Shown: positions 41,230 to 49,717 of the stretch, piece after piece | Numbering within the stretch: the first letter of the stretch is position 1 | Layout: each line of letters begins with the position of its first letter | Origin: Chloroflexota bacterium | Lineage (GTDB): Bacteria; Chloroflexota; Ktedonobacteria; Ktedonobacterales; Ktedonobacteraceae | NCBI GenBank assembly: GCA_902810755.1 | Contig: CADDYT010000025.1 | Coordinates: 1-55,684 of the forward strand | DNA length: 55,684 nucleotides | Reading direction: 5' to 3' | The notes under the pieces: model-generated | The model's input: the letters and a program-made list of their open reading frames with translations, nothing else | Databases searched by the model: none | Told to the model about the DNA's origin: nothing | Position numbers and translations under genes: made by a program

Positions 41230-43146
41230 TCAGGCTGTGATGGTGCCATCGGCGTTGACGTGGATGGTGACGCGCGGCAGGGGTGAGTTGGCCGGACCCT
41301 GTAAGACTCGACCGCCGTTGGCCGGGTCGAAGCGCGCGCCGTGAGCGGGGCAGACAAGCTGATGGGAACCGCCATCATAGTAGACCGCGACGCCTTCATG
41401 GGTGCAGGCTTTCTCATAGGCGACAAAATTACTACCGGGCAGGTGAATCAGCAGGCTGCCGTGTCCATCTGACGGGTTGCTAAAGCTGGTGGCCGTGTTG
41501 GTGGGCTGGCTGGTGTGGCCGATGACGGTGCCGGTATGCGAGGGCGTCGGCGTTGGCGTCGGCGCGCTGCGCGTCGGCGTCGGCGTTGGAGCCGAGGTGG
41601 GCGTCGCCGTCGGGCCATGCGTAGGCGTCGCCGTCGGTTGCTGCGTCGGCTTCGTAGTTGGCCTGGCTGTTGGCTGCGAGGTCGTCGGGGTGGCCGTCGT
41701 ATTGCCGGCAAGCTGGCCCTGTGTCGGCGCCGTCTTCGTGCCGGGCGCGGTGCCTGTCATGCTGGCGGCTGGCTGATGGGCATTGTTTTCGAGCATGTGC
41801 GCCAGACTCAGGCCGCCAAAGCCCGCGACCAGCAGGCCACCCGCCGCCAGGGCCGCCACTACCTGTCGCCGTTTCACCTGCTGCCTGCGCGCGGCACGAC
41901 GGCGGGCCGGGCCATAGGTTCCCGCCACGCGCAGGCTATCGGTGACGGGGGCTGAAGAGGCAGGCAGCTGGCCGGTAAAGGTCTTTGACCACCACTCAAA
42001 CGGGTCAATGGCCAGCTCATCTACCTCCTTCGTCGAAAGCAGCGGAGGCGAAGGTAACGGGTAACCACCTGCCTGGATGGGCGCAGCCGGGGGGATGGCC
42101 TGCGTTGGCTGCGCAGCCACAACGGACGAAGGCTGTACCGACGGCAGATGGCCCGTCACCACCGGCGGCAGAATCTGCCAGTTGCCGGTCGCCGCGTCCT
42201 TTCGGGTCGGCGGCACTACCGTTTGCTGCTGTGAAAGCATGGGAGCCATCATGCTATGCTGTCCGGCGGAAAGAGCGCGCGCGAATGCGGTCACAAGCTC
42301 GGCCCCGCTCTGGAAACGCTGCGCCGGGTCGCGAGCCAGCGCCTGGCTGATAACCGCTTCCAACGTCTGCGGCACATCAGGGCAGAGCGCGCGCAGCGAC
42401 GGCAACGGCTGCTGTACATGCTGAAACGCCACCGCGAGTGGGTCGGAGCCGGTAAAGGGGGGCCTACCGCTCAACAACTCGAAGAGTAAAATGCCGAGGG
42501 CGTAGATATCGGAACGGGCATCGGCTGGCTGGCCCTGAACGCATTCGGGCGCGCTATATTCCGGCGTCCCCAGGAACGTTCCCGCGATGTTGAGCAGGTG
42601 GGCATACGGCACATCACTCTGCTCGATGCCGCGCATCTCCAGAATGCGCACAAGCCCGAAACCGGCCACCTGCAAATCGCGCTCATCCGGTCCATGCAGC
42701 AGCACGTTGGCGGGCTTGAGTGTGCCGTGGACAACGCCGCGACTGTGGGCATAATCAAGACCGACGGCGATCTGCTCCAGCGCCTGTAAAATGAAGGCCG
42801 GAGCGCAACGCCCCCGCTGCTTGAGAACATTTGCAAGCGAACCATCGGCAGCATAGGGAGTTACAAGATACGGGTAGCCATACTGCACACCGTATTCGTA
42901 AACAGGTAGCACACGCGGATGGTCGAGCGCGACAAGAGCCTGCGCCTCACGCTGGAAACGAGCGATAAACCGCTCTCGCGCCCCCATAGAGAATGGTGCA
43001 GGCAGAAGAAAAGCGGTAATCGCCACCGGCTGCCCGGCCCGATTGCCGAGATAAACCGCGCTCAGACGCCCCTGCCCCAGCAAACGCTCTACACGACAAC
43101 TTCCTAATAACTGTCCCTCAAGGTTATCCATCGCTACTGCTTGCAT
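41230..43146 (-). CDS. membrane pseudokinase fused to a C-terminal Rieske [2Fe-2S] domain
   Basis: Encodes 638 residues. Residues 15-290 have a bacterial Ser/Thr kinase fold: glycine loop GQGRLSAVY at 24-32 and GTPEYSAPECVQGQ are kept. The three catalytic residues are lost: the beta-3 Lys is Thr44 (VAITAF), HRD reads HGT near 139-141 (VHGTLKPANVLL), and DFG reads GFG near 163. A membrane segment lies near 425-450, then a Thr/Pro-rich linker of about 100 residues. The last 75 residues are a Rieske domain with CTHEGV and CPAHGARFD, the four cluster ligands. It is likely a phosphorylation-incompetent sensor or anchor with a redox domain on the outside. The nuo genes lie 1.9 kb away. Confidence 0.88.
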   Translation of the reverse strand: MQAVAMDNLEGQLLGSCRVERLLGQGRLSAVYLGNRAGQPVAITAFLLPAPFSMGARERFIARFQREAQALVALDHPRVLPVYEYGVQYGYPYLVTPYAADGSLANVLKQRGRCAPAFILQALEQIAVGLDYAHSRGVVHGTLKPANVLLHGPDERDLQVAGFGLVRILEMRGIEQSDVPYAHLLNIAGTFLGTPEYSAPECVQGQPADARSDIYALGILLFELLSGRPPFTGSDPLAVAFQHVQQPLPSLRALCPDVPQTLEAVISQALARDPAQRFQSGAELVTAFARALSAGQHSMMAPMLSQQQTVVPPTRKDAATGNWQILPPVVTGHLPSVQPSSVVAAQPTQAIPPAAPIQAGGYPLPSPPLLSTKEVDELAIDPFEWWSKTFTGQLPASSAPVTDSLRVAGTYGPARRRAARRQQVKRRQVVAALAAGGLLVAGFGGLSLAHMLENNAHQPAASMTGTAPGTKTAPTQGQLAGNTTATPTTSQPTARPTTKPTQQPTATPTHGPTATPTSAPTPTPTRSAPTPTPTPSHTGTVIGHTSQPTNTATSFSNPSDGHGSLLIHLPGSNFVAYEKACTHEGVAVYYDGGSHQLVCPAHGARFDPANGGRVLQGPANSPLPRVTIHVNADGTITA

Positions 43147-43203
43147 GACTGTAATCCCTACGTTTCCTGTATCTCAACCAACGAAACGGCTCCTTTGAGA
43201 GCA

Positions 43204-43232
43204 AGTCTATATGCTGTATCAGGGTGCGTCAA
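43204..43232 (-). promoter_or_regulatory. probable promoter of the pseudokinase-Rieske gene
   Basis: On the minus strand TTGACG (43232-43227) and TAGACT (43209-43204) are 17 bases apart, about 60 bases before the start codon. Confidence 0.4.
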
Positions 43233-43614
43233 TGTGATATGCTCAAGAGTAGGACTTGTGGGGGACAGACAGGTTAAGAATCTGGCAGAGCGGGATACCA
43301 GAGAGAGTATTCATGCCCCCGACAGCGGCTGGGCGAGGGAGAAGGGGGAGGACAACCCAGCCGCCAGAAAAGAGGATGGTATGGGGTATCTCAAGTGGGG
43401 ATGGGAGAACGTATTCAGTTTTGAACATTTGTTCTTACAGAGAGAATATTACCCTACGCGCAAGGATTTGTCAAGAGGGTTGTGGAACAAATTTTCTATA
43501 TTTTCGCCGCAATTGCGAACGATTGCAGGCGCGGAAAACATGGTACAATGTGCTGCGGAACGAGCTGTTCTGAAGAGCAGCAAGAAATCTGTACTTATAA
43601 AGAGAGTGAATAAG
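43233..43614. other. gene-free stretch before the DUF1015 gene
   Basis: About 380 bases with no credited gene. A TACAAT box at about 43543 could be the -10 of the DUF1015 gene, but its -35 (TTGCAG) is only 15 bases away. GAACATTTGTTC at 43423-43434 resembles a LexA box but may be chance. Confidence 0.35.
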
Positions 43615-44922
43615 ATGGCAGAATTGCAACCATTAAAAGGAATACGCTACAATCGCGCGCTGGTGAGTGACCTGGCGGAGGTGGTGACGCCACCATTCGA
43701 TGTAATTTCGCCGCAGGCGCAGGAACGCTATTACGCGCGCCACCCCTACAACGTGATCCGATTGGAACTGACGAAGCCGGAGGGGAAAGAGGACGCGCTG
43801 AACAACCGCTATACGCAGGCGGCCGCCACCTATGGCGAATGGCGGCTGAACGGCGTGCTGCGCCAGGAAGAGCAACCGGCGTTTTACCTGTACCAGCAGC
43901 GTTTTACGTATGGCGGCAAGCCATACATACGCACAAGCTTGCTGGCGCGCGTGCGGCTGGAGCCGTGGAGCGCGCAGGTCATCTTCCCACACGAACGCAC
44001 CTTTCCGAAGGCCAAAGACGACCGCCTGCAATTGTTGCGCGCCACCGCCACGCAGTTCAGCCCGCTTATGGCCCTGTACGAAGACCCGCAGGCTCGTATG
44101 CGCCGCCTGCTCGCCCCCTATGCCGCCAATCCACAGGTGCAATTTACCGACGAACTCAGTGAGCAGCACCTTTTGCAGCCGATTACCGACAGGCGACAGA
44201 TTTCCCTCATCCAGGATTTCTTCGCCGAGCGTCCGCTCTTCATCGCCGATGGCCACCACCGCTATGAGACCGCGTTGAACTATCGCAACGAGATACGCGA
44301 GCGGCGCAAGGGCGTAGCCGCTGCCGACGCGGTGAACTATGTCATGATGGCGCTGATCGACATGCAGGACGAGGGCCTGCTGGTGCTGCCAACCCACCGG
44401 TTGCTGTATGGACTGGATGCGGAGACACTGACGAAACTCACGCGCGAACATCTGGCACAATTCTTCACAGTCGAGGAACTGCCGCAGGAGGCGGGCAGCG
44501 AGGAACTGGTCAGGCATCTGGCGGAAGCCGCGCGGCGCGGGCCGTCAATGGTCATACAGACGCCGGGAGAGCGTTTCCTGCTGACGATCAACGAGCGGGG
44601 CCGGGAAGAGATGGCCCGGAGCGGCCACGCCCCCGCCTGGAACGAACTGGATGTGGCTATCGCGCATCGGCTACTGGTGGAATCGCTGCTCGGCCTGCGC
44701 GCGCAAGACATTACAGCGGGCCGCTACGTGCGCTACGTTCATGAGGCTGAGGAGGCTCTGCAGGCCGTTCGGCAGGGGGAGGCACAGGCGGCGCTGTTAC
44801 TCAACGCCACCCCGGTGCAACAGATCAGCGAGGTCGCGCAGGTCGGGGAGTTGATGCCGCAAAAGGCCACCTACTTCTATCCAAAGCTGATCACCGGGCT
44901 GGTCATGAACCCGCTGTGGTGA
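43615..44922 (+). CDS. DUF1015-family protein
   Basis: Encodes 435 residues, the usual size. The start motif AELQPLKGIRYNRALVSDLA, then PPFDVISPQAQERYYARHPY and NVIRLEL, is characteristic, as are RLEPWSAQVIFPHERTFPKA and IADGHHRYETALNYRNE. The family is widespread and conserved but its function is not firmly established. The ATG at 43615 matches the conserved family start; the frame is open for 158 more residues upstream but that part is not protein-like. It is followed by the nuo genes on the same strand with their own promoter 15 bases past its stop. Confidence 0.88.
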   Translation: MAELQPLKGIRYNRALVSDLAEVVTPPFDVISPQAQERYYARHPYNVIRLELTKPEGKEDALNNRYTQAAATYGEWRLNGVLRQEEQPAFYLYQQRFTYGGKPYIRTSLLARVRLEPWSAQVIFPHERTFPKAKDDRLQLLRATATQFSPLMALYEDPQARMRRLLAPYAANPQVQFTDELSEQHLLQPITDRRQISLIQDFFAERPLFIADGHHRYETALNYRNEIRERRKGVAAADAVNYVMMALIDMQDEGLLVLPTHRLLYGLDAETLTKLTREHLAQFFTVEELPQEAGSEELVRHLAEAARRGPSMVIQTPGERFLLTINERGREEMARSGHAPAWNELDVAIAHRLLVESLLGLRAQDITAGRYVRYVHEAEEALQAVRQGEAQAALLLNATPVQQISEVAQVGELMPQKATYFYPKLITGLVMNPLW

Positions 44923-44933
44923 TGCAAGCTCAA

Positions 44934-44962
44934 TTGTCGCCCCTTTTCTCCTGTGCTATAAT
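44934..44962 (+). promoter_or_regulatory. promoter of the nuo cluster
   Basis: TTGTCG at 44934-44939 and a perfect TATAAT at 44957-44962 with 17 bases between. Predicted start near 44969 gives a leader of about 84 bases before nuoA. Confidence 0.65.
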
Positions 44963-45052
44963 CTATGCAGCATCTTCTAGTTTCTGTCAGAGGAAGCTGC
45001 CGTGAAGCGCGGCGCTCTGGATTGGCAGGGACAGATAGTGGAGGGAAGATTC

Positions 45053-45421
45053 GTGTCTACACCTGTCAGTGTGAATTACCTGTATGCCGCTATATTGCTC
45101 GCCGCCGGTTTCGCTTTCGTCCTCGCGACCATGACGGTGGTCAATATACTGGCGCCACATAGCCGAACGCGAGAGAAACTGCAAACCTATGAATCCGGCG
45201 AGGTGCCGATTGGTTCAGCATGGGTGCAGTACCCGCTTGGTTTCTACATCTTTGCCCTGCTCTTCGTCGCCTTCGATGTCGATATCGTGTTCATTATCGC
45301 CTGGGCAATCATTTTCAAGCAGTTAAGCCTCTTCGGCTTTGTTGAAATTCTCTTCTTTATTGTTGTACTCGCGCTCGGCCTGGTCTATGCATGGAGGAAA
45401 GGGGTAACGCGATGGATTTAG
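45053..45421 (+). CDS. nuoA: NADH-quinone oxidoreductase subunit A
   Basis: Encodes 122 residues with three membrane segments (YLYAAILLAAGFAFVLATM, FYIFALLFVAFDVDIVFII, FVEILFFIVVLALGLVYAW). The family motif YESGEVPIGSAWVQYPLGFY and the FDVDIVFI acidic pair are present. It is a membrane subunit of complex I next to the quinone channel. The GTG start at 45053 has GGAGGG upstream; an ATG at 45002 would add 17 non-homologous residues. It overlaps nuoC by 10 bases. Confidence 0.92.
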   Translation: MSTPVSVNYLYAAILLAAGFAFVLATMTVVNILAPHSRTREKLQTYESGEVPIGSAWVQYPLGFYIFALLFVAFDVDIVFIIAWAIIFKQLSLFGFVEILFFIVVLALGLVYAWRKGVTRWI

Positions 45422-46197
45422 TACCGCGCACCAGGGGCTTGCAGACCGGCACGGGCGGCTATCGCGATCAGAACGCCGCCCTGGCGCGTGACCTGGCTCC
45501 CATCGAGCAGATTACCGGCCAGCCGGTGAAGCCAGTTCTGATCAAAGGCGATTTTCTCAGTCTGGATATTGAACGCGCGCACCTGTTGCCCGTCTGCCGC
45601 TTCCTGCGCGTGCAACTCGGCTTTGATCTGCTCAGTTGCATCTCCGGCGTCGATATGCTGACCCATCTGGAGACCGTCTACCACCTGCGTTCGCTGACGC
45701 GGCAGCAATTGCTGCAACTGAAAGTGCGCATCGACCGCGAGAACCCGGAAGTTGACAGCGTGGTCTCCGTCTGGCCCACCGCCAACTGGCTCGAACGCGA
45801 AACCTATGACCTCTTCGGCATCAAATTCGCCGGTCACCCTGACCTGCGCCGCATCCTGCTGGACGATGATTTCCAGGGCTATCCTCTGCTCAAGAGCTTC
45901 CATCAGGTGCCGATGACCGTCAAAGATCGCGCCACCACGCAGGTTGACCCGAACATGGCCGTCGCCGGGACCTTCCAGCAGAAGGGCATCGAGCGTGTGG
46001 TGCAGAAGCGGCTGGGCCAGGGCATGGAGGAACGGTTGCATCCTGGCACCCCCACCTTCGGCCACTCCTTCCACGGGGAGCCGGAACAGGCCAATCAGGA
46101 GAACGCCACCTATGTCGGCGAGTCTGTGCCGGGCGAAAGCGGAGAAGTGCAGCGCCGCTCGGTCAACGAGCCGCAGTCGTCGATCAATCAGTCATAA
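45412..46197 (+). CDS. nuoC: NADH-quinone oxidoreductase subunit C
   Basis: Encodes 261 residues. The core has DLLSCISGVDML, VSVWPTANWLERETYDLFGI and FAGHPDLRRILLDDDFQGYP, the classic NuoC (30-kDa subunit) signature. About 75 C-terminal residues beyond the core are polar and low complexity. It is part of the peripheral arm of complex I. The ATG at 45412 is chosen, inside the end of nuoA, with GGAGGAAAGGGG upstream. In most operons nuoB lies between A and C; here it does not. Confidence 0.93.
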   Translation: MDLVPRTRGLQTGTGGYRDQNAALARDLAPIEQITGQPVKPVLIKGDFLSLDIERAHLLPVCRFLRVQLGFDLLSCISGVDMLTHLETVYHLRSLTRQQLLQLKVRIDRENPEVDSVVSVWPTANWLERETYDLFGIKFAGHPDLRRILLDDDFQGYPLLKSFHQVPMTVKDRATTQVDPNMAVAGTFQQKGIERVVQKRLGQGMEERLHPGTPTFGHSFHGEPEQANQENATYVGESVPGESGEVQRRSVNEPQSSINQS

Positions 46198-46215
46198 AGA
46201 AATGCTGTAGAGGCT

Positions 46216-46578
46216 ATGCCAAAGACAAAACAACGGAAAAAGAGCGCGACGCGCAGGCCGTCACCGCCTGCATCGTCAGCGGCAAGCGCCGCAGGCATGC
46301 CGCTGACGAAGAGCATGCCAGCAGGCGGGCCAGCGTCACAAGCTGTCAGGCCGCAGACGCGCCCGTCGCCCATGCAGGAGATACAGAGTACATTCTTTCC
46401 CGCGCTGGTCGCGCTGGGCTGCTGGGGCATGGCGTTCTCTTTTTTCTTTTTTTACGCGGACCCGAATCACAACCTGTACGGCGGCATGGCTGCGCTGATG
46501 GCGCTGCTCTGGACAATCAGTTTCGCGCTTCGCCTGCGCAAGATCATGCAGGCCCGGCAGCAGCGACCGCGCGCGTAA
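46216..46578 (+). CDS. unknown two-TM protein inside the nuo cluster
   Basis: Encodes 120 residues. Residues 1-55 are basic, Pro/Ser/Ala-rich and disordered. Two membrane segments follow, FFPALVALGCWGMAFSFFFF and YGGMAALMALLWTISFAL, and a basic tail. No family is recognised. It lies 18 bases after nuoC and 22 before nuoD on the same strand, so it is very probably cotranscribed with them. It may be an accessory or assembly factor of complex I in this lineage; this rests on context only. The ribosome site (GAGG close to the ATG) is weak. Confidence 0.7.
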   Translation: MPKTKQRKKSATRRPSPPASSAASAAGMPLTKSMPAGGPASQAVRPQTRPSPMQEIQSTFFPALVALGCWGMAFSFFFFYADPNHNLYGGMAALMALLWTISFALRLRKIMQARQQRPRA

Positions 46579-46600
46579 CAGGGAATACAAGAGGAATACA

Positions 46601-47752
46601 ATGGTTACAAGTCGAGATACAAGTGCAAATACACAATTTGTAGAAGGGGCAGAGGGGTTAGTTACACAGGAAATGGTGCTGAACATGGGGCCGCAGCACC
46701 CCAGCACGCACGGCGTTCTGCGCCTGGTGCTGACGCTGGAAGGCGAAACGGTGGTGGAATGCACGCCGGTTATTGGCTACCTGCACCGAGGCATTGAGAA
46801 AATTCTGGAAAACCGCCCTGTCATGGGCGGTATCCGCTACATGGACAACGCGGACTACCTCTCGCCCATGCTCAACGAGACGGCTTACGTGGGCGCGGTC
46901 GAGCAGGTGATGGGCATTGAGCCGCCGCGCCGCGCGCAGTATATTCGCCTGCTGGTCGGCGAGATGCAGCGTATGGCCAGCCACCTGGTGGGCATCGGCA
47001 CCTACCTGCTCGACCTCGGCGCCTTCACCCCCGTCCTCTGGTGCTTCCGCGACCGCGAGGGTATCCTCTCGCTCTTTGAGGCCCTCGGCGGCAGCCGCTT
47101 CAACGTCAACTATATGCGCGTGGGCGGCGTGCTGCACGATTTCCCGAAGGGCTGGCTCGCCGAGTGCGAAGCCTTCCTGGATACCTTTGAGAAGCACATG
47201 GGCGAACTGGAGACGCTGATCACCGGCAACGAAATTTTCGAGGCCCGCACGCAGGGCGTCGGCTATATCGACCCGCAGCAGGCCATTGCCTACGGGCTGA
47301 CCGGCCCCATGCTGCGCGCCAGCGGCGTCAACTGGGATCTGCGCGTCAATCGCCCCTACATGGCCTATCGTGAGGTCAAGGTCAACCCGCAGGTGCGGCA
47401 GGAGGGCGACTGCTTCGCTCGCTACAAAGTGCGCGTCCAGGAGATTTACGAAAGTATTCGCCTCTGCAGAGTCGTGCTTGACCAGCTTCCGGGCGGCCCG
47501 ATCAGCGTGCGCGTCCCGGTGGCGCTGCGACCTGTGCGCGGCGAGACCTACTTCGCCATTGAGAGCAGTAAGGGCGAGCTGGGCGTCTACTTCATCAGCG
47601 ATGGCAGCGAATATCCCTGGCGCGCCAAGCTGCGCGGCCCATCCTTCGTCAATCTGCAACTCTTGCCGGAGCTGCTGCGTGGTCATAAAATGAGCGACAC
47701 CGTCGCCATCATGGGCAGTTTCGACCTGGTTCTCGGCGAGGTTGATCGATAA
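46601..47752 (+). CDS. nuoD: NADH-quinone oxidoreductase subunit D
   Basis: Encodes 383 residues, normal for the 49-kDa subunit. MVLNMGPQHPSTHGVLRLVL, VIGYLHRGIEKILENR, RAQYIRLLVGEMQRMASHLV and the C-terminal DLVLGEVDR are typical. It forms the quinone-binding part of the complex I peripheral arm with NuoB. AGAGGA five bases upstream sets the ATG. It follows the small two-TM gene. A family 2 repeat separates it from nuoH. Confidence 0.95.
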   Translation: MVTSRDTSANTQFVEGAEGLVTQEMVLNMGPQHPSTHGVLRLVLTLEGETVVECTPVIGYLHRGIEKILENRPVMGGIRYMDNADYLSPMLNETAYVGAVEQVMGIEPPRRAQYIRLLVGEMQRMASHLVGIGTYLLDLGAFTPVLWCFRDREGILSLFEALGGSRFNVNYMRVGGVLHDFPKGWLAECEAFLDTFEKHMGELETLITGNEIFEARTQGVGYIDPQQAIAYGLTGPMLRASGVNWDLRVNRPYMAYREVKVNPQVRQEGDCFARYKVRVQEIYESIRLCRVVLDQLPGGPISVRVPVALRPVRGETYFAIESSKGELGVYFISDGSEYPWRAKLRGPSFVNLQLLPELLRGHKMSDTVAIMGSFDLVLGEVDR

Positions 47753-47781
47753 AGCATTTTTACAAATAAAACCAGTACCCT

Positions 47782-47902
47782 CATGTCATGCTGAACGCGA
47801 GCGAAGCATCCGGGGCAACCACCTGGTGCGCACGGCGAGATCAGATGCTTCCCCTTCGCGGCACTCAGGGCGAACGGCTCATTGCCGCTCTGCATGACAT
47901 GT
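47782..47902. repeat. family 2 composite repeat between nuoD and nuoH
   Basis: CATGTCATGCTGAACGCGAGC then GAAGCATCCGG at 47782-47812. A second part, CCCTTCGCGGCACTCAGGGC with GAACGGCTCATTGCC, at 47851-47885 ends in TGCATGACATG. It shares words with the palindromes at 7.4 and 41.2 kb. Confidence 0.7.
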
Positions 47903-47979
47903 CAAAGGGCCTTTTTCCCGGCATGACATAACATGGGCTTACCGGTTCCAGGCGTGATTAAACACACGGGAGTTATCGT

Positions 47980-49332
47980 ATGCATATCGCAGTTATATTT
48001 GGTGATAATATTGGCACCCAGTTGCTGAACGGCATTTTTTCATGGGACTTTTTGCAGTTCGTCGTCCTGTTCCTCTCAGCGTTCGGGTTCGTCATGACCA
48101 GCGCCGTGCTGCTCATCCTGGCCGAACGCAAAGTGATGGCCTGGATGCAGGATCGCTATGGCCCCATCCATACCGGCCCCTGGGGCCTCTTGCAGACGGT
48201 GGCCGATGTCGGCAAGTTGCTCTTGAAAGAGGATATTCACGCAGTGCGCACCGATAAGGCGGTCTTCCTGATCGCCCCGGCTGTCTTCCTCGCGCCCGTC
48301 TTCGCGGCCTTCGCCGTCATCCCCTTCTCGCCCTACGTCAGCTTTCCGGGAACGGCGCTGGCGACCGGCATTGTCTACTACGTCGCGATGAGTTCCATCG
48401 ATGTAGTAGGCGTGGTCATGGCCGGCTGGAGTTCCAACAACAAATATTCGCTGATCGGCGGCCTGCGTTCCGCCGCGCAGATGATTTCCTACGAACTGCC
48501 GCTCGTGCTGGCGCTGGTGGGCGTCGTTATGCTGACCAGCGTGCTGACCAACAGCGGCATTGGCACTATCTCCATTCGCGACATGGTCAACTACCAGAGT
48601 TCGAACCTGTGGCCCGGCAAGGGCATTGGCTTCTTCGATTTCGTCTTTGAGGGCTTCACGCCCTGGGCATGGTTCTTCCTGGTGCAGCCTTTGATGCTGA
48701 TTATCTACTACACCTGCGGCCTGGCAGAGACGAATCGCTCGCCTTTCGACCTGCCGGAAGCGGAGTCGGAACTGGTCGCGGGCTACCTGACGGAATATAG
48801 CGGCATGCGCTGGGGTCTCTTCTTCCTGGGCGAGTATGGCAACATGACCATCGTCTCAGCGATTGCTACCTACCTCTTCCTCGGCGGCTGGTCCGGCCCC
48901 GGCGTGGCCTTCCTGACGGGTCTGCACAACCCCGGCTGGGGTTTCCTGGGCAATATTCTGGCGCTAGCCTACTTTCTCGTCAAGGTTTACACGCTCTGCT
49001 TCGTCTTCATCTGGGTGCGCAGCACGCTGCCGCGCCTGCGCGCCGACCAGCTCATGCAATTCGCCTGGCTGATTCTCATTCCCACGACGCTGGGCAACAT
49101 ACTCGTCACCGGCCTGATTTACCTGATCGTGAACGCGCTCGGCCTGCCCACCATCGTCTTTCTGGTCGTTGCCGGGGTCATCAACTGGGCCGCGCTCGTC
49201 GGCTTCGTCTGGGTCGTGCGCCGCGCCACCGTCGCCACTACCATGCGCGCCCAGGCCCCCGCCATTCGCGCCCGCCAGCGCGTCGCCGCCGCTCAATTAC
49301 CTGAGCAAGCGGGCGTTGGAAGTGGACAATAG
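47980..49332 (+). CDS. nuoH: NADH-quinone oxidoreductase subunit H
   Basis: Encodes 450 residues, longer than the usual 320-340, mainly by extra hydrophobic segments and a polar tail after the core. Core motifs are LAERKVMAWMQDRYGPIHTG, LLQTVADVGKLLLKEDI and SPFDLPEAESELVAGYLTEY, with EYGNM. It is the membrane subunit that joins the peripheral arm and helps form the quinone site. It is separated from nuoD by a 227-base gap with a repeat but is on the same strand. The genes for I, J, K, L, M and N do not follow. Confidence 0.93.
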   Translation: MHIAVIFGDNIGTQLLNGIFSWDFLQFVVLFLSAFGFVMTSAVLLILAERKVMAWMQDRYGPIHTGPWGLLQTVADVGKLLLKEDIHAVRTDKAVFLIAPAVFLAPVFAAFAVIPFSPYVSFPGTALATGIVYYVAMSSIDVVGVVMAGWSSNNKYSLIGGLRSAAQMISYELPLVLALVGVVMLTSVLTNSGIGTISIRDMVNYQSSNLWPGKGIGFFDFVFEGFTPWAWFFLVQPLMLIIYYTCGLAETNRSPFDLPEAESELVAGYLTEYSGMRWGLFFLGEYGNMTIVSAIATYLFLGGWSGPGVAFLTGLHNPGWGFLGNILALAYFLVKVYTLCFVFIWVRSTLPRLRADQLMQFAWLILIPTTLGNILVTGLIYLIVNALGLPTIVFLVVAGVINWAALVGFVWVVRRATVATTMRAQAPAIRARQRVAAAQLPEQAGVGSGQ

Positions 49333-49374
49333 AACCTCGACCGGTGTGTTCGGCCCCCAGGCCGACGGGCATGT

Positions 49375-49520
49375 CCCCAGGCCACCCGCCAGGGGTGGCC
49401 TGCTTCGCGCTCGCACGGCCTTCAGTTAACGCCTATGGGGGTGGCCTGCCCGGGGCGGCGTCGGTGGCCTGCCCGGCGTTGGCACGGCCTGAAGTTAACG
49501 CTTCTGGGGGCGACCCTGGC
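49375..49520. repeat. family 1 repeat block after nuoH
   Basis: CAGGCCACCCGCCAGGGGTGG at about 49379, then TTCAGTTAACGCCTATGGGG and GGCCTGAAGTTAACGCTTCTG. The arms are incomplete. It shares the GTTAACGC words with the copies at 26.75 and 40.7 kb. Confidence 0.75.
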
Positions 49521-49536
49521 AGCCGCCCTGGGGTAC

Positions 49537-49674
49537 TCACTGCTCCTCTTTCGTGGAGATGGCCGCGAGGCGCAGAATTGCCGTTGGTGGTGGGCCATTT
49601 TCGAGGCGCTGGCGAATCGAGTCGGCGTATTCTTCCGGGCCGGGTGAACCTTCTTGAAAATTGCTGGCTTTCAT
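49537..49674 (-). CDS. possible 45-residue protein
   Basis: A short frame from ATG 49674 with AAGGA about 11 bases upstream. The peptide starts MKASNFQEGSPGPEEYADS and ends PTAILRLAAISTKEEQ, with soluble, protein-like composition (IRQRLENGPPPTAILRL). No family is recognised. It lies just downstream of murI on the same strand, 43 bases past its stop, and abuts a repeat block. It could be a real small gene or a remnant. Confidence 0.35.
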   Translation of the reverse strand: MKASNFQEGSPGPEEYADSIRQRLENGPPPTAILRLAAISTKEEQ

Positions 49675-49717
49675 ATCGCCGCATGTCCTTCTGGTAGTTT
49701 CCAGATGTTTCTCAAAA

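Noticed and set aside
43423..43434. GAACATTTGTTC, a match to the Gram-positive LexA box GAAC-N4-GTTC
   Set aside because: Only eight specified bases, so about one chance hit is expected in a window this size, and the gene that follows has no SOS link.
46658..47686. 342-codon minus-strand frame over nuoD
   Set aside because: Antisense shadow of the well-conserved nuoD gene.
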